DNA of 64,000 bases from Pollenia angustigena (lineage: Eukaryota > Arthropoda > Insecta > Diptera > Polleniidae), in the NCBI GenBank assembly GCA_930367215.1, contig OV884058.1:167444478-167508477 (forward strand), given 5' to 3'. This document shows positions 45,601-56,915 of this stretch, piece after piece. The notes below the pieces were generated by a model, which was given only the letters and a program-made list of their open reading frames with translations, was not told where the DNA came from and did no database searches. The translations under genes were made by a program, and so were the position numbers. Each line of letters starts with the position of its first letter. Position 1 is the first letter of the stretch.

Positions 45601-47384
45601 AGTTTTCTCAGAGAAAACAAATAAGAAAATAAAGTAGGTCAACCACGACCGTACGATAACCCATGCCACAGTACATAATTAAAAATAAAATTTCAAGAGA
45701 TTTATTCCTTATTTGGGGCCCAAGAGCAATAACGGACCCGCCATAATCAAAGTATGTTGTGAGATAATATCTGTTTAGATATCTCCATCCATATGATATG
45801 TGTATGCCTCCAAGTTATTTTTTGATGCGGGCTTAGTTAACCCATTAAGGCCCTGCTGTTACGTGATGTTGTTATAAAGCACAGTGAAATACAATTTAAC
45901 TTAAAATCTAATCGACCTGTTTTTGGATTTGTATCACGCATAAGTTTTTTTTTATAAAAATTTTTAATTTAAATTTTAAATTTTTCCTGTTTTATGGTTA
46001 CTTTTGGAAAAAGTTTAAAAAATAAAGTAATATATAATATACCTATCTGAAACTTCTGAAGGATCTAGCCAATATACGAACATTATTATTTCTACTCAAA
46101 AATCCAATCATCGTAGACATTTGAGACTTTTTTTATGATTGGATACATCCGTGATGCGAAAACGCAACACTGGGCCTAAACCATATACAAATTACATAAA
46201 ATTATCAAATAAAATGTATTTATACAATCTCTTACTATTTAAAACAACATAATAAAACATGTATACATGTAAATTATAAGTTGTTGTTATTACGCAGTAG
46301 GTAAATTCGCTATGTCAAGTGTGTTATTAAAGGAATGGGAACTTACACCAAAGTAGTCCCGTGATAGGTCTTTGGGTGTAGAGACCGGTTTTAGTTCTAG
46401 CACTTTATATGAATAAGACCTATCACTCCTATCACTTTTACATGGGGTTGTCATTGGTTAATTGACACCATTTGACCAGTCACACATCTATTCTCAATGA
46501 ACGTGTTTAGTGTTAGGTATAACAATGTAAGATTATTTCGATACAATGAAGTATGTACCGTAATTCATTACTTTTTTTACCTTCTTGTTTTTTATATAGC
46601 AGTTAGATGATTCACCTTTCACTGGTTATGAGTTCTATCTTTTTGAACTTGTTCTATTTTCACAAATCCAAGAACAATTGACACAAATTTCCAGCAGGGT
46701 TACTTCGATAGCTACAGTAATAGAAAACTGAACAAGTAATGTGAAATTATCTTCTCCCGGGATATTAAAGAAAAACCAGTTAGAGTGCTATATTCTGCTA
46801 TGACAAATATTTGAAACCACTGTGGTAAATTATGAACCGATCTTTACGAATGTTGACAGTGTGGTTTCTAGTCATATAAAACTGTGACAGAACATAATTT
46901 ATAACAATAGAATTATTTGTTATGATTTTAGGCATACTAAAGTGTTTTTCGAGAGTGGGCTTTATATGGGTCCTATGGTAAATTATGGACCGATGAATTT
47001 ACAAATGTGAAAAAAGTGACGTGGCAGTGCACCCAAAGTGCCTTGGAGCATATCATAATTGAATTAGAAATAATATGTAAATGAATATATGTTTTAATTT
47101 TTTTTCCTAAAGACGTGAATAAAATGTTTTAATTTAAAATTTTTACAAATGCGATTAATTTGTATATCGTTAAGGCCCAACGTTGCGTTTTCGCAATGGG
47201 GGTTATCTGGGCTCCCACGTATCCGATTTGCCCAAAATTTGTTTTCTTTCATATTTAGGTATACACAATCAAATTGTAAAAGTTTCATCATTATAGCTCA
47301 ATGGGATCATGGCTCGGGCCTTAATGGTTTAATTTTAGAACTACCAGCAGAATATCTTGTCTTTCCGGAATAGTGTTTGCATTA
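42695..47384. other. Gene-poor AT-rich region with repeat relics
   Basis: Includes a run of AATATGCA motifs (43770-43850), a possible hAT-like end TCGCATCCCTA (43943-43953), and poly-T tracts around 44760 and 45130. 46800-47045 contains GGTAAATTATG(A/G)ACCGAT repeats related to the end of the window. No intact gene recognised; frames listed in other reading phases look random. Confidence 0.4.
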
Positions 47385-47719
47385 GTGCTGGGAAACTATA
47401 GATAGTTTAGTCTTAAAATTACGAAAATATCGATAGGAAAATTAACGGTATCGATATTATTGTTATTTAAAATACAGCTATGAAGGCGTGTTACAGCAGC
47501 TATACACACACAGTTTTTTGCTGCAAGTTTTCACTTGCTATTTTAAATTCGCGCTAAATTACAGCAATGTATGCCAACAACAAAAGTGACAGGTGGTATG
47601 GATTGCTTAGCTGTGCTTTTTTTACTACTAATTAAAGGCCTTTATGTCGAAATTTGTAATGTAAAAAAAAAAATTGTAAATGTAAATGTAGTTGCAATTG
47701 TGAGCATAGGATAAAGCAA

Positions 47720-48060
47720 TGAACGACCATTAGAGGAAAAGTGCGCTAGATTGATTACCTTTTGGGTTGAGAATCAAAAGCAATTTAGAAAATTATCTAA
47801 ATATGCAATAAAATATCTTATAGTCCCTGCTATTTCGGTTCTTTCAGAAAGGTGCTTATCAGCAGCACAAGTTTTCCAAAACTGTCATATAAAACAACGT
47901 GCGAACATACATACGTCTCATACGTGCAAAAAAGTGATAAAAACAACGAACTGTAGCCTGATAAAAAACTATTTAAAGTTTTCCTGCTCAAGTACAAACA
48001 TTCAGTCGATAGTATCGATAGTTACATCTGAACTAAGGCCCAAATTTACAGTCATTAGTT
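47720..48060 (+). pseudogene. hAT transposase C-terminal dimerisation relic
   Basis: A frame with ITFWVENQKQFRKLSKYAIK and then VPAISVLSERCLSAAQ matches the hAT-family C-terminal dimerisation region (usual pattern W...YP.L...A..YL..PA.S..SER.FS). Everything upstream of this domain is missing. Imperfect inverted ends TAGTGCTGGGAAACTAT (47385) and ATAGTTACATCTGAACTA (48018-48035) with TATCGATA-rich subtermini probably bound the deleted element. Confidence 0.75.
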
Positions 48061-48373
48061 AGCTACTAACAACAGTTTAACAAATAAAATATTATTTCCA
48101 GCTTTTTCTTGACATTAGTTAAACCCTCAAATGTTATTGGTTTACTACTTTTATTTTTTTTTATTTGTTTACGTGGACCTGCAGCCAAATTATTTTTTAT
48201 TTTAATAGAGTTACCATTTTTTTGGTCTGATTAAAATATTAACTTAACCAATTATTGTTAATATGATACTTTAGTTAAGCAATAATTATCTTTTAGTTTA
48301 CTAATATTAACTAATCACTGTTAATTTGAGCCTAAGACAATCTAATTTTTTATTAATAAGATTTCCGTATGAC

Positions 48374-49714
48374 TAGGGTTTTTTCCCGGGAATTCAATAA
48401 TTATATTTCCCGCTTTCCCGGGATTTTTCATGCGGGATCCCGGGAAATAAAAAATTCCTCATAGTTTAAGAAAACAGCTATTTATACTTTGAAATTTAGT
48501 TTTTTATTCTCTTAAAATAAGCATCTGTGGATGGGTTGTCGATTAGATCAATTACAAGAAGTGAGTACATACGTAAATCAATGTCTCCTGATGCAATAAA
48601 TCTACTTAAAGCAGAATAGGCAGAGCAACAGTTGATAATTAATAAATTTAGTGAAGTGAAAAGTTAATAAAGAACATTAATTCTAAATAAGATGCAGGTA
48701 GTAAAGTTTAATTGTCCATGGACAAGTCTTAAAAATAGCAGATACCTAAACATATAGCTCCTTTATTGTAACATAGTCATATCTACAAAAACAAATAAGC
48801 TTGGCAAAATGCGATTAAAGTTTTCAAAATGTACCGATTTAAAGATATATTTTGCTATAACTTCGGTTCAGTTTGCAATGAAGGAGCGATATGTTTATTA
48901 GGTGATAAACACAAATTTTTTTCAATTTGTGTTGGTTTATATACACTTGAAGTGCGGGGAAACCAAAATTAAAAAAAATTTTGAAACTCGTGAAAGATAC
49001 TACAACATACAATTTGAAAAACACATTGTCCTAAAGATTATAGATAGACCTAATGAAATGAAAAGGTTTGTAAGAGATTGATGCTATTTTTTGCATGAAC
49101 CTTGCCATACATTTGACTGATATAGACGTTGTTTATAAAAAAATGCTTCTTATTGTGAATCAAAAGCCTTCTACAACGGTGCACTTTTAACTATTTATCC
49201 AACCTCGGTAAAAAAATGAACGAAATTTTTCGGAAACATGGTAATTAGTAAGTAAAATAATCAATTTACTTTTTGACGACTTACTAAGCGCTTTGAGTGT
49301 GTCAGAAAGTTATTTCCTAAGCCGTTTAAAAATGTTAATATATTTATTTAAAATATTTTACCTATTTTATGAATTAACTTTTTGATCTCATATCTTGAGT
49401 ACCTCAATTTGTGTTTGTTTTTATTATTGTTTTATGAATTAAATTGTTATGTTTATCTTAATTTTTATCTTGTATCTAGAGCATAATCATAATACGGAAT
49501 TTACATATAAAACCGTAAGGTAATAATAATTCAAGTTCCTCTTTTAATCTTCATTTAATTTTGTAGTATTTAAGGATTTCTTTTACTAACTTTGTAAACA
49601 AGTCACCTTACGATTTTTTATAAAAGTTTTTTTTCATTATTTAAAAACAAATTTACTGTGTATTATTGAAAAATTAAAAAAAGACTTTTATAAAAAAACG
49701 TAAAAAAAACTCTA
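48374..49714. mobile_element. hAT-like non-autonomous element, copy 2 (1.34 kb)
   Basis: Opposite-orientation copy of 17046-18434. Starts TAGGGTTTTTTCCCGGG and ends AAAAAAAACTCTA. The flanks 48366-48373 and 49715-49722 are both CGTATGAC. No transposase frame. Confidence 0.88.
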
Positions 49715-49897
49715 CGTATGACGTGCTAAGTTCCCATTCACTGAGATTTACTGTTGAGGGAAAGCTAGCTTCTATGCGCATTTCATTTATCAAGGCCTAC
49801 ATCTCTAAAATATTATTGCAATGTTATTTATATTTAATTAAATTTACTTTTCAAAAATTACTATTAGAAAACTAGTTATACCCTTCACTACAGGTGG

Positions 49898-49968
49898 AAA
49901 TATGTTGCATAAATGTTACATGCTCTACACAAAAGAGATAGAGCATGTAACATTTATGCAACATATTT
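49898..49968. other. Perfect 30-bp hairpin, 71 nt
   Basis: Arms 49898-49927 and 49939-49968 are exact inverse complements (ATGTTGCATAAATGTTACAT within the arm) with an 11-nt loop CACAAAAGAGA. The size and perfect stem fit a miRNA/hairpin-RNA precursor or a very young foldback event. It lies next to a dispersed repeat beginning at 49980. Confidence 0.75.
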
Positions 49969-49979
49969 ATTAGAAAAGA

Positions 49980-50400
49980 AATCGCCATAAGTTTGTTATT
50001 CCGTTTGTAATTTCTACAATATTGATCTTAGACCCTATAAAGTATATATATTCTGGGTCCTTATGAGGAGAGAACTTGATTTAACGATGTCCGTCCGTCT
50101 GTCCGTCTAACGTCTGATATGTGTTTTCCGGACACTCCAGACATGATATCGACTAGGTTGTTTTACATTTATGTCACATATGGTCCACCATTTCTTGCTA
50201 TTGAAATTCAGCCAGATCAGTCCAAAAATGGCTGAGATATGAGCAAAAAACCACGACTACCTCTAATTTTTTCCAAAAATCCCTTGTTGTTGTATTTTTA
50301 ATACTTTTTTCTGTATATCTGGAGAACGGCAAGAGCCAAAGTTTCCAAATTAGGTACACACATTTAAGTTATCAATACACATCATCCTACAAAATGTTTA
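49980..50400. repeat. Dispersed repeat with GTCCGTCCGTCTGTCC block
   Basis: Inverse copy of much of 15230-15560: CTATAAAGTATATATATTC, TGGGTCCTTATG, GTCCGTCCGTCTGTCCGTC, and the segment about the plain text AAATTCAGCCAGATCAG. Class unknown. Confidence 0.6.
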
Positions 50401-50479
50401 TTTTTTATTACTAACATATTTAGTAATCGTAATAAAAACGATGTATTTGTTTGCGGTAAACATTTTTAAAGATGTATAC

Positions 50480-50814
50480 ACTGTTTCAAAAGAAGAAAAT
50501 GGCTTGGAAAATATTAGGACTCGTGAATGGAAAAATAAACAACGATATTGAAAACTTTAAAAACATGCAGTCGGAAATCGTACAAAAGAACGCAAAGACT
50601 TTTAAAACAAAAAAAGAATCGTGACAAAGTGTTAAATAAATTAACATATGGGAGCATTTGGACAGACATTTAAAAAAAAAACATAACTAGCAAGAACTCT
50701 CTGAAGAAAAATCTGCAGGAAGAGTCTACTGAGCTAACTTTAAAATGGGTGGAATTGGTGCCAAAAAGACTAGAAGTCGTCCTAAAAGCAAAAAGAAATC
50801 AAACAAAGTATTAG
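50480..50814 (+). pseudogene. Tc1-like transposase C-terminal relic
   Basis: 50690-50814 encodes a tail WVELVPKRLEVVLKAKRNQT ending KY and a TAG, which fits the C terminus of Tc1-family transposases (pattern MP.R...V...KG..TKY). Upstream sequence is probably related but badly decayed. GACGCG-containing repeats at 50857 and 51050 may be terminal-repeat remnants. Confidence 0.55.
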
Positions 50815-51843
50815 CCACTTCACTGTTCTTAGTATTTTAGAGCAGCACACTTTTTTTGACGCGTTAAAAAGGGAGTAAATTTGTTTTTTATAGCACGTTT
50901 TTGTTGTTTTTGAAGTATTTCAAATGTTTAAGTTTATACTGTAATAACATTGTCCAAAGTTTAAATGTTAATAAACTTCTAAAAATTTTAATTCTTTTTT
51001 ACTAAAATAACACTTTTTATATTGGAAAATAAGCTGCTTACTTTATTTTGACGCGCTCAGTATTTAAACGATAAAATATAAGGATTTTTTTTTAAATAAG
51101 GGCTGTCATTAAGTTTTATAAACAATGGTCGGTCATTGCAAACTTTCGATCGCGCACTGTATTACTTTAAAACTGTTTTATGGCCAATTCAAACTTAGCT
51201 GATGATGATCCAAATTATTTTGATGATAATACGCCGTCGCCTTTTTTAAATTTTGGTATATAATATTCGGCACAGCCGAATGTACCTTGTTTTGTGTTTA
51301 ATTAAAATGTTAAAAAACTGGTTGTAGTGGGGAATGCAAGATGAGATAAACCCACTGTTGTTTATTGTTGATGTGTTTTGTTTAAACTTTGATATTATTA
51401 CAAGTAGAACTGTTGCTATAATTCTTATTCGTTTAACAGTTTTATTTGGTTTAATATCTTTAGTTTTTCTAAAATCTGTATGGATGAAGTTTCCTGATGA
51501 TCTGGCCTAAGCAACCAGTGAAATGCGCATAGGAATAGCTTATCCCATCAACAATTAATTTCAAGTGTTTTTGTCAAGAATAAAAACTGGGAATTAAGCA
51601 CGAATAACAAAATCTTTTGAAATGTTTAAAAAGCTTAGTGCTTTTGTACGCCTTTTTTTGTTCGAAATAGTGCTTCTTAGTGTTTTTTTAAATTTTAAAG
51701 TGCGTTTTGCTCGCAAAAAGTTGGCATTACTGCATACATATGTATGTATACATATACTGAGCATAAACATTTGAGTTTAAAATTCTTATTTTTTGTTAGG
51801 TATTGTAAACAGAATAATAAAAATATAAAAAGCACAGAAAAAC
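50815..51843. other. AT-rich region with repeat relics
   Basis: GATAATATTCGGCACAGCC-type sequence near 51260 belongs to the dispersed repeat also seen at 27880. 51480-51560 is an inverse copy of 2915-3005. No gene. Confidence 0.4.
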
Positions 51844-53533
51844 GTGAAAAACAAAAACAATTTTTTTTATGGTAAAATCAATGAAACAACAATAAAAATA
51901 AATGAAAGAAATGCATATGTAACAGTTAATGCTAAAGAATGCAATGCTGAAATAAATAAAACAAAAGAAAACAATAATAACTCCCTAACGGCTAAACCAA
52001 TTGTTCGCACCCGTTCCCTTGCACTCTCGGTGTTTACAAAAACAGTGGATAGTGATACGTTAAAAAATATATAAAACTGTCTGTGTTGACAAGTGTTGCC
52101 GAGCCCGCAAGTAATGCCGCGACAGCAAAAATAGTTTTAGTGAGAAATGATACCATGAATTCAAACACAGACACAATGGAAAACCCTCTAGTAAAAAGTT
52201 GTCAAAAGCCTCCAGTACAAGTTGATATGGACGGGTATATAACAGTGCTAAAACGGGCTCACAGCCCTACCTCTTCAGCTGTGGCTTCGGCCTCAAAAGT
52301 ACCATCTTTTGATAGAATAAATTCCCAAAATCGTTTTGCAATTCTGGATGATGAATCCTCTGAAGCACCAAACGTCATAAAATCGTCCAAGCCTCCCCCG
52401 ATATATCTTAGGGAGCAAAACTCAAACGAGCTCATAAAGAGTTTGTTCGCGCTGATAGGTGAAAATTCGTTTTACGTAGCTGCAATCAAGCGTGGTAGTA
52501 TAAACGAGACAAAAATACAAGTAAATAATGAGAACGATTTTCGAAAGCTAATTAACAAATTTGAAGTAAATAAAAAATTTTTTATACATATCAACTGAAG
52601 AGCAGCAAAGGTCTTCAGGTAGGTTAGGTTAGGTTAAGAAGGGATATGCGCCCAAGGGCACACTTCCACTCGGAGACCAATATGGTCCATGCTGAGTCGC
52701 TTCAATTAAAAGAAAAAAAAAAAAATTAAAGAGAGTACAGAAAAGAAGTATGGGATGGATAGAAACAAGAAACATAGAAACTTAGAAAGAGGCCTTTAGG
52801 TAGTGATTAAGGGAATTGACTCATGTGTGGACCCAGAAGGAATTTTAACTTTCTTGGAAGAAAAAGTCTTCAAAGTAAAACATGTAGTAAATATTAAAAA
52901 TATGGAAAAAAATCCCCAACCACTATTTCGACGTAAAGCTTAAAAAAAAACGAAACGCACCCTATTTACGATAAAATATATTCTATATATAAGAATAACT
53001 ATAGAGGAGCCGCACAAAAGAAATGGTCCCGTTCAATGTCTAAACTACCAAGAATTTGGCCATACTAAGGCATACCGCTACTTACCCCCTGTTTGCGTAG
53101 TATGTGGTGAATTACATGGTACAGTTCTTTGCGATAAGTCTAAAAACGACCCCAATGTAAAAAAATGCAGCAAACGTGGCGGTAATCACACTGCCAATTA
53201 TAGAGGATGCCCTGTATACACTATCGACAAGCAGTCTCTGGACCGAAAACAAATCCCCCTCAAATGCAGGTAACAAATCAAGTAAACACTAATGGCATTC
53301 AGGTTCCGCAGCCTAGAAATAACAGAACCTCTTACGCTAACGTCCTAAAATCAAACCATGTGCCAATGCAAGGTGCTGCGCCAAGTAATGATGAAACTCC
53401 AGTTTCAAATTTAAGTCGTCTAGAAAAAACCATTGAAACATTAGTGCAAACAGTAAATAATTTTACGAACACATTGGGTAGTACGATGCAGGTAATTCTT
53501 ACACTGAAAGAATTTTCTTCGCAATACCAATGA
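51844..53533 (+). pseudogene. Jockey-like LINE ORF1 (gag-like) relic
   Basis: Pieces in shifting frames make up a jockey-type ORF1 protein: NRFAILDDES and PPPIYLREQNSNELI (52083-52598), GIDSCVDPEGI and KVKHVVNIKN (52800-52920), ITIEEPHKRNGPVQC and CVVCGELHG (53000-53215), then a C-terminal part to 53533. The zinc knuckles are damaged (Cys to Tyr in the first, Cys to Arg in the third). Frameshifts occur near 52075, 52600 and 53230, with a short retro-insert at 52618-52735. ORF1 would normally be an RNA-binding chaperone; this copy is dead. Confidence 0.8.
52618..52735 (+). mobile_element. Short retro-insert with A-rich tail inside ORF1 relic
   Basis: Begins with (AGGTT)n-like sequence AGGTAGGTTAGGTTAGGTT, then GGCACACTTCCACTCGG, and ends in an A-rich tail (52710-52726). 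The disrupted LINE frame resumes after it (RGL then VIKGIDS), with similar AAAGGTCTTCAGG and GGCCTTTAGG on the two sides. Likely a SINE or 5'-truncated LINE fragment. Confidence 0.5.
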
Positions 53534-53689
53534 ACTTTGACATTAATCCCATGAAAAATTGCATTAAAAAGGAACCTATGCAGCGCTTCGTTGGATCAAT
53601 GAAACCTGTTTCATTTAATGGATTTAATGAAGCATTACATTAGATCTATGAATATTATTCATTGGATGAATACTTTCAATAAAGTAAAC

Positions 53690-53855
53690 ATTTTTTTTAA
53701 TTATTTTTTTTTTTTTTAAATTATTTTTATATTTTTTATTTTTTCTTATTTTATTTTACTCTATTTAATTTTTTATTTTTTTTTTGTCTCTGGCGGGAAT
53801 CGATCGCGTAACCTCGGTGCTGATAGACTAGCTCACTACCACTCATTTTAAGGTG
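53690..53855 (-). mobile_element. Truncated tRNA-derived SINE
   Basis: Relative of the SINE at 23490: TCTGGCGGGAATCGA and TGATAGACTAGC blocks, with a long A/T-rich tail at 53693-53785 in plus-strand terms (poly-T). The B box has mutated (ATCGATTCCCGCC on the minus strand). Confidence 0.6.
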
Positions 53856-53871
53856 GCATGTCATAACGTCC

Positions 53872-53993
53872 AGTGTCATAGTGTCCATGGACGTTATGAC
53901 ACTCCAAAAAGTGTCATAGCGTCCATGGACATTATGACACTTTCAAAAGTGTCATAACGTCCATGGACACTATGACACTTTGCAAATGGACAT
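53872..53993. repeat. 38-bp-period array of 32-bp palindromes
   Basis: Three units (53872-53903, 53910-53941, 53948-53979) each read AGTGTCATA, then GTCCATGGAC, then TATGACACT, so every unit is itself a palindrome centred on CCATGG. Spacers are 6 bp. A partial unit precedes (53858) and the array continues at 55548-55590 after the inserted element. Confidence 0.9.
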
Positions 53994-55547
53994 TAGGGTA
54001 TTCATTTAATCGACCTTTTGCTTTAATCGGTTAATCGCTCGATTAATTAACCGAGGTTTTGGTTTAATCGGTTAATAATCGGTTATTTTTGTTTTTGATC
54101 GGTTAACCGATTAATAAAGTTTTTTATAAATTAAGTAATTTCAATATATAAAAATGCATTAATTGCTTATTATTTGGAGTGTATAAGTAAAAAAAAAACA
54201 ATAACATACCAAACATAACAATTCTTGAACTAAAACGAGCAAGCAAAAAAAAAAAACAATTCATAAATATGTAATATGCATTTTTCAATTAATGCGCAAG
54301 GTGTGGTATCAAGTCATATCGTCATAATATCCTAAAAAATAAACTGAAAAATATTTAAATTTGTTTAAAATAAATATTGTTGTGTTTCAAACAAAATAAA
54401 AATTGTAATGCTGTGTTCATTGATTCTTCATAACTGTATAGTAGAAATCTAAATTATAAGCGGTAGCTTACAACAGTCATATCGTTGGCTAAATATGCAA
54501 ACCTGCTAACTCACTTTCAGCACATTTTACAGGAGAGACAAAAAACTGTTTATTTTTCCTATTTGAAGCTTGATAGAAAATTAAAATAACAGTCAGTTTT
54601 ACACGCTTCAAGACTTTAATAGAAGAAAAACTACATGCTGGTAAACGAGGCGTATCTTTCTCTACCACACGGCATCAAAATCTCAATTTAAATAAAAAGT
54701 GGTTTGCATATTAAGCCGACGATATATATTTCCTGTAATTATTTTAAGACATAAGACTTTATGACTACCTTGTGAATCCAGAAAATATTTACGTATTTAT
54801 TCAAAAATAAACTGAGATAATTTTATTAGTTATTTCAATAGTTAAAGGACATCTTATACAATAATCATTTAGAAAAATAATTTGGTTTAAATTTTTAGGA
54901 GTAAAGCGATTCTTTTCTTTAGTCTTGACAAAAGTTGACTTGGAAACAATTCTTTCACTTATCGTAGATGAATATCTAATTTCTCAGTACTTTGCCAGGA
55001 TTTTTCTTAACATATAAAATACTCCACTATGCCATTAGAGTTTTTAAAAATTTTTAACACTACTAATTGTTTCGGCTAATTTTGTTAAAAGACTGATATG
55101 AGAAGATATGATAAAAAACAAATAACTAAACACAAATATATAAAAAGTACGTGAAACAAAAAAAAGGTATTGGCAATCATATATTTAACCCATTTTTCGC
55201 CACATTCCTGTTGATCGATGAAGAAGATAAAAAAAACATTGAAAACCAATGTAATTTAAGTCATTGGTCGGCGGAAAATGGGTTAAAATGAAAATCACTG
55301 AACACCTGCTTTGTTTGTATGAGAAAATATTTTCTAAACAAATACATTTTGTATTTATATGAGACAAAACAAATAATTAAAAACACACAAAAACATATGT
55401 TATAATACTACAAAATATTGTAAATTTTGTTACTTCGGTTAATCGACTGAAATTCACCGGTTTGATCGTTAATCGAAAAAAGCCAATTTGAAATTAACCG
55501 ATCAGTTAATCGGGTAGTAATTGACGGTTAAACGAATGAATACCCTA
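53994..55547. mobile_element. hAT-like element (1.55 kb) with 8-bp TSD
   Basis: Ends TAGGGTATTCATT and AATGAATACCCTA (right end slightly diverged inside). The flanks 53986-53993 and 55548-55555 are both ATGGACAT. Both subterminal regions are full of GGTTAATCG/CGATTAAC motifs, the likely transposase-binding repeats. No transposase frame. Confidence 0.88.
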
Positions 55548-55749
55548 ATGGACATTATGACACTTTCAAAAGTGTCATTAGGTCCATAATTACAAAAGAA
55601 GTTAAATACAAAAAAATGATCTGCATACACGCAGAGAAAAACATGTTTCATTATGGTCCCAACCAACAAAACTATTTTTAAAGAAACTAATTTAACCATA
55701 ATATGGTTGTCGGTGACAATGATTTGGTTAAATGAAACATAATATGGTA

Positions 55750-55960
55750 AAAAAAATTTTAAAAATTTTTAATCTAAATTTTTAATATTTTGAAATTTAA
55801 TTTTCATTAAATTATTTTTATGAAGAAAGGAATTTTACAACATGAAAATTAATTAAAATTGTTATTGATAATCTTTCATTCTCGACGTGGCCAGGGTTCG
55901 AGCCCCAGCCACTTTCCTGACTTTAGCAGTGTCTCAAAGCTACAAATCGCAACTAAAAGT
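55750..55960. repeat. SINE-like repeat, family A, copy 3
   Basis: AT-rich block with GAAGAAAGGAATTTTACAA, then GGGTTCGAGCCCC near 55890. Matches the copies at 2430 and 41820. The remaining tail (55920-56150) is unassigned. Confidence 0.55.
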
Positions 55961-56159
55961 CTTCAAAATTTACAATATAATGTAAAATATTGTTGTCTGT
56001 CGAGCTGCGTACTTAGTTCTGAAGATTTCTTAAAATTCAGTTTTGCCTTTTTGGCCAGCTTTTCAGGCCAAATACTCCTCTGTGCATCGTGGGGATTATC
56101 TGCAAGCAACCAACATTTGTGTTGAATAGCTAAATCGAAACATAGTAATTTCATCTTTA

Positions 56160-56911
56160 TACTTTCCACCTAGATTTTCAATATCAGAAAGCCAATATTG
56201 TGAATATAATAAATCACTACGACCCTGTTTTCTGGCCGCTGGCGATTATAACGCTAAACATACCTTCTGGGGGTCACGACTCATAACACCAAAGGGTCGT
56301 GTTCTGCTTAATACAATCTCTAAAATGGATTTAAATGTGGTCGCGAGCGGACCACCAACATATTGGCCTACTGATCAGCAAAAAATTCCAGATCTCATCG
56401 ATTTCGGCGTGGTTAAAAACATCCCCACAGAAAGCTTCCTTAGAATTATCTTCCGACCACACACCTACAATTGTTACTATAATGAACCCCACAAATATCT
56501 CAGGAGAATGTAGATCGCTCTATTGTTAATTACGACAGTTTTCTGAAACTAGCTGTTTAACATTCCAGTATTGCCCCCAAAAAAACCAAAAATATAAAAT
56601 AAAAATATGATGTCGAGTGTCTCTTGTCTGAAAAAAGGAGAGCTCGAAGAGAGTGGCAAGTGCACAGTTCTCCTTAACTTAAGAACTTACTAAAATAGTG
56701 TACAAGGCTAAGAAAGTTACTGCAGACTCAGAAAACGGCTTCTCTGGAAAAATATATTAAGGAACGTGATACAACTCCACAATCAGACTACTCATTATAG
56801 CGTGCAGCTAGAAATCTAAAAAGGCCAGTTATATCTAAGCCACCATTAAGAAACTTGAATGGAAGTTGGGCAAGAAACGATATTGAAAAGGGAAATCTGT
56901 TTGTTAGTCCC
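56160..56911 (+). pseudogene. Jockey-like LINE ORF2 relic (endonuclease to pre-RT)
   Basis: Endonuclease pieces GDYNAKHT-like (DYNAKHTFWGSRLITPKG) and GPPTYWPTDQQKIPDLIDFG are well preserved. Further on RAARNLKRPVISKPPLRN and GSWARNDIEKGNLF match the linker ahead of the reverse transcriptase. Frameshifts and one stop (DYSL then a stop) interrupt it. The piggyBac element is inserted at the TTAA right after this stretch. No reverse transcriptase domain is seen on the far side. Confidence 0.75.
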
Positions 56912-56915
56912 TTAA

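Noticed and set aside
52618..52640. TTAGG-like repeats suggesting a telomere
   Set aside because: Only about three units, inside a LINE relic, with an A-rich tail nearby; flies lack TTAGG telomeres.
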